A DNA stretch of 64,000 nt from Pseudoscleropodium purum (lineage: Eukaryota > Streptophyta > Bryopsida > Hypnales > Brachytheciaceae), in contig OZ017802.1 of NCBI GenBank assembly GCA_963969395.1, positions 21,731,410 through 21,795,409 of the forward strand. The letters are read 5' to 3'. A program made the position numbers and the translations under genes. The notes under the pieces are model-generated. The model saw nothing but the letters and a program-made list of their open reading frames with translations, searched no databases and was not told the DNA's origin. This document shows positions 62,640-64,000 of this stretch, in pieces. How positions within the stretch are numbered: position 1 is the first letter of the stretch; each line of letters begins with the position of its first letter.

Positions 62640-63940
62640 AGATTGATCTTCAAACTATTACAAGAATGATGATTTCAAAAAATCATCTAAAAATAGATTA
62701 AAAAGTATATATTTCCAAAATCATTATTTTAAGAAATAAAAATTTGAAAATGGTTTTCTAAGATTAATGTATACATGGAAAGCTTTTAATCATTCTATTT
62801 TGATTAACCCCTAAAGGACCAAGGAGCACTTTTTGGCAACATAATTTTTTGGGGTAGGTGTATCTAAGCAAAGATTTGAATATTTTTGGCCAAAACTTTA
62901 AAGGAAGGTGTGGACAAAGAAAATGTTTCATGTGCTTTAAATTTTAGGACCTTTGGAGATATCAATCGAAAGTTATGGCCTAATATGTAGTTTAATTCTC
63001 AACTTGCATAGTCTAGGCAGATTTGAAAAAATCACTTTTTTCAAAAATAAAAATTTGAAATTAATTTTCTAAATTTATATGTACATAAAAAGCTTTGATA
63101 CATTCCATTTTGATCAATGAGTCAAAACTTATGAGGTGTTTTAGTTTGCAGTTTATAATGGATTCTCTACTCCAAAATAAACTTAGAAGTTCTTTATTGA
63201 ACTTAATTTTCAATATTCTTGAAAAAAAAATATTAGGTGAAGATTATTTACTAAAACATTACAACCATTGGGATTGGCATTTTTCAATTCCATAACTAAA
63301 TTTTTAACAATTTAGTATTTTGATTTATTCTCTACTTCTTTCTACTTACTATTTTTTTCCTATATGTTGTACTATTCCAAATGATTTGAAATTTTTCAAG
63401 CATGTAGCCAACTTGCATTGAAGAATGAATCCAAAGAGTTTCAACCATTTTGGACATTTTCTCATACAAATATGACCTTGTGAATTGCAGTTGCCCAATT
63501 TTTTATAGGGCCATAAAAAGGTTTTTTGTCTATTCAAATGCTAAAATTTTGCAATCTACATGGTGGAAATTTCTGAAAATTTTTCCACATCTTTTCAAAT
63601 TATCATACTACAAGATCTCATGGTTGGACGTGTCCAAAACTATTTTTAATTTTTTTTATACTTGTCCTAAAAATGGCAATTTGGAAGCATTTTTGGTGAA
63701 AACATAGTCAAGGAACTTTAGGGGTTAATGAGGTGAAAGTTTTGAGGAATTTTAGTTTGTAGGCAATCATAGAATAAAATCTACTCTTAAATAAACTTTG
63801 AAGTCCTTTATTTAATTGCATTTTCAATATTTCAAAAAATATATATATTATTTGTAGTCTTGTAGATGGTTTATTACAACATTGCAACTACTAAGATTGA
63901 CATTTCTAAATCTATGATTAAATTCTTAACAAGTGTGAGC
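62640..63940 (-). mobile_element. TTAA family A element, outer interrupted copy
   Basis: Segments 62640-62817 and 63725-63940 together are collinear with the interior of the other family-A copies. They are split by the complete copy at 62818-63724. Outer ends are not well preserved. Confidence 0.65.
62818..63724 (-). mobile_element. TTAA-flanked family A element inserted in its own kind (907 bp)
   Basis: It is bounded by TTAA at 62814-62817 and 63725-63728. It begins CCCCTAAAGGACCAAGG and ends GGAACTTTAGGGG, the reverse orientation of the 19672 and 22162 copies. In the outer copy the uninterrupted site reads TTTTGA-(4 bases)-TGAG in relatives. Here it is TTTTGA-TTAA-[element]-TTAA-TGAG, which proves duplication of TTAA on insertion. 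No transposase frame is present. Confidence 0.82.
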
Positions 63941-64000
63941 AGGCCTAAAACAGCCCTCCTTTTGCCTCAAATTTCTTCTAGTGCAAGAATTATATACAAT

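Noticed and set aside
1..64000. CRISPR arrays, tRNA and rRNA genes, bacterial operons
   Set aside because: None seen. No regularly spaced repeats with unique spacers, no convincing TPsiC/anticodon layout, and gene structure is clearly eukaryotic.

Overview
This is nuclear DNA from a land plant. The evidence is a spliced plant UDP-rhamnose synthase gene, a spliced plant-type GT14 glycosyltransferase gene, canonical GT-AG introns, and plant-type transposon remnants. The background is very AT-rich, and the two intact genes sit in sharply bounded GC-rich islands. That contrast and the low gene density would fit a non-seed plant or another large plant genome. I cannot name the lineage from the sequence alone.

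Layout. 1-6.9 kb is AT-rich and shows one terminal-inverted-repeat element. 6.9-11.5 kb holds an intact four-exon GT14 gene on the minus strand (coding 7884-9997), its probable 3' UTR and its GC-rich leader. 11.5-26.4 kb is AT-rich, with foldback and TTAA-flanked non-autonomous elements. 26.4-28.6 kb is a decayed hAT transposase. 29.4-30.5 kb is an unidentified decayed coding region. 33.26-33.43 kb is a long perfect-register hairpin. 35.3-43.2 kb carries scattered exons of a decayed, unfamiliar gene with a DGN(H)(R)-type motif, split by repeats. 46.2-48.1 kb is GC-rich without a recognised gene. 48.2-51.1 kb is an intact rhamnose synthase (RHM) gene on the plus strand. 52.4-53.0 kb has CACTA-type miniature elements. 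57.9-62.3 kb is a second GC-rich island holding only gene debris: an intron-containing eS1 (RPS3a) pseudogene, one orphan RRM exon and one orphan exon 1 of exosome subunit RRP42. 62.6-63.95 kb is a TTAA-element inserted inside another copy of its own family.

Only two genes look functional. RHM makes UDP-L-rhamnose, a donor for cell-wall polymers and glycosides. The GT14 protein is a Golgi type II membrane glycosyltransferase of the family that decorates cell-wall glycoproteins. Both therefore point to cell-wall carbohydrate metabolism, but they lie 38 kb apart on opposite strands and nothing shows that they are co-regulated.

The most unusual material is the TTAA-flanked element family (a piggyBac-like signature, proven by a self-insertion), the island of three unrelated gene fragments in one orientation (possible gene capture), the decayed DGNHR-type gene, and the 80-bp-arm hairpin.
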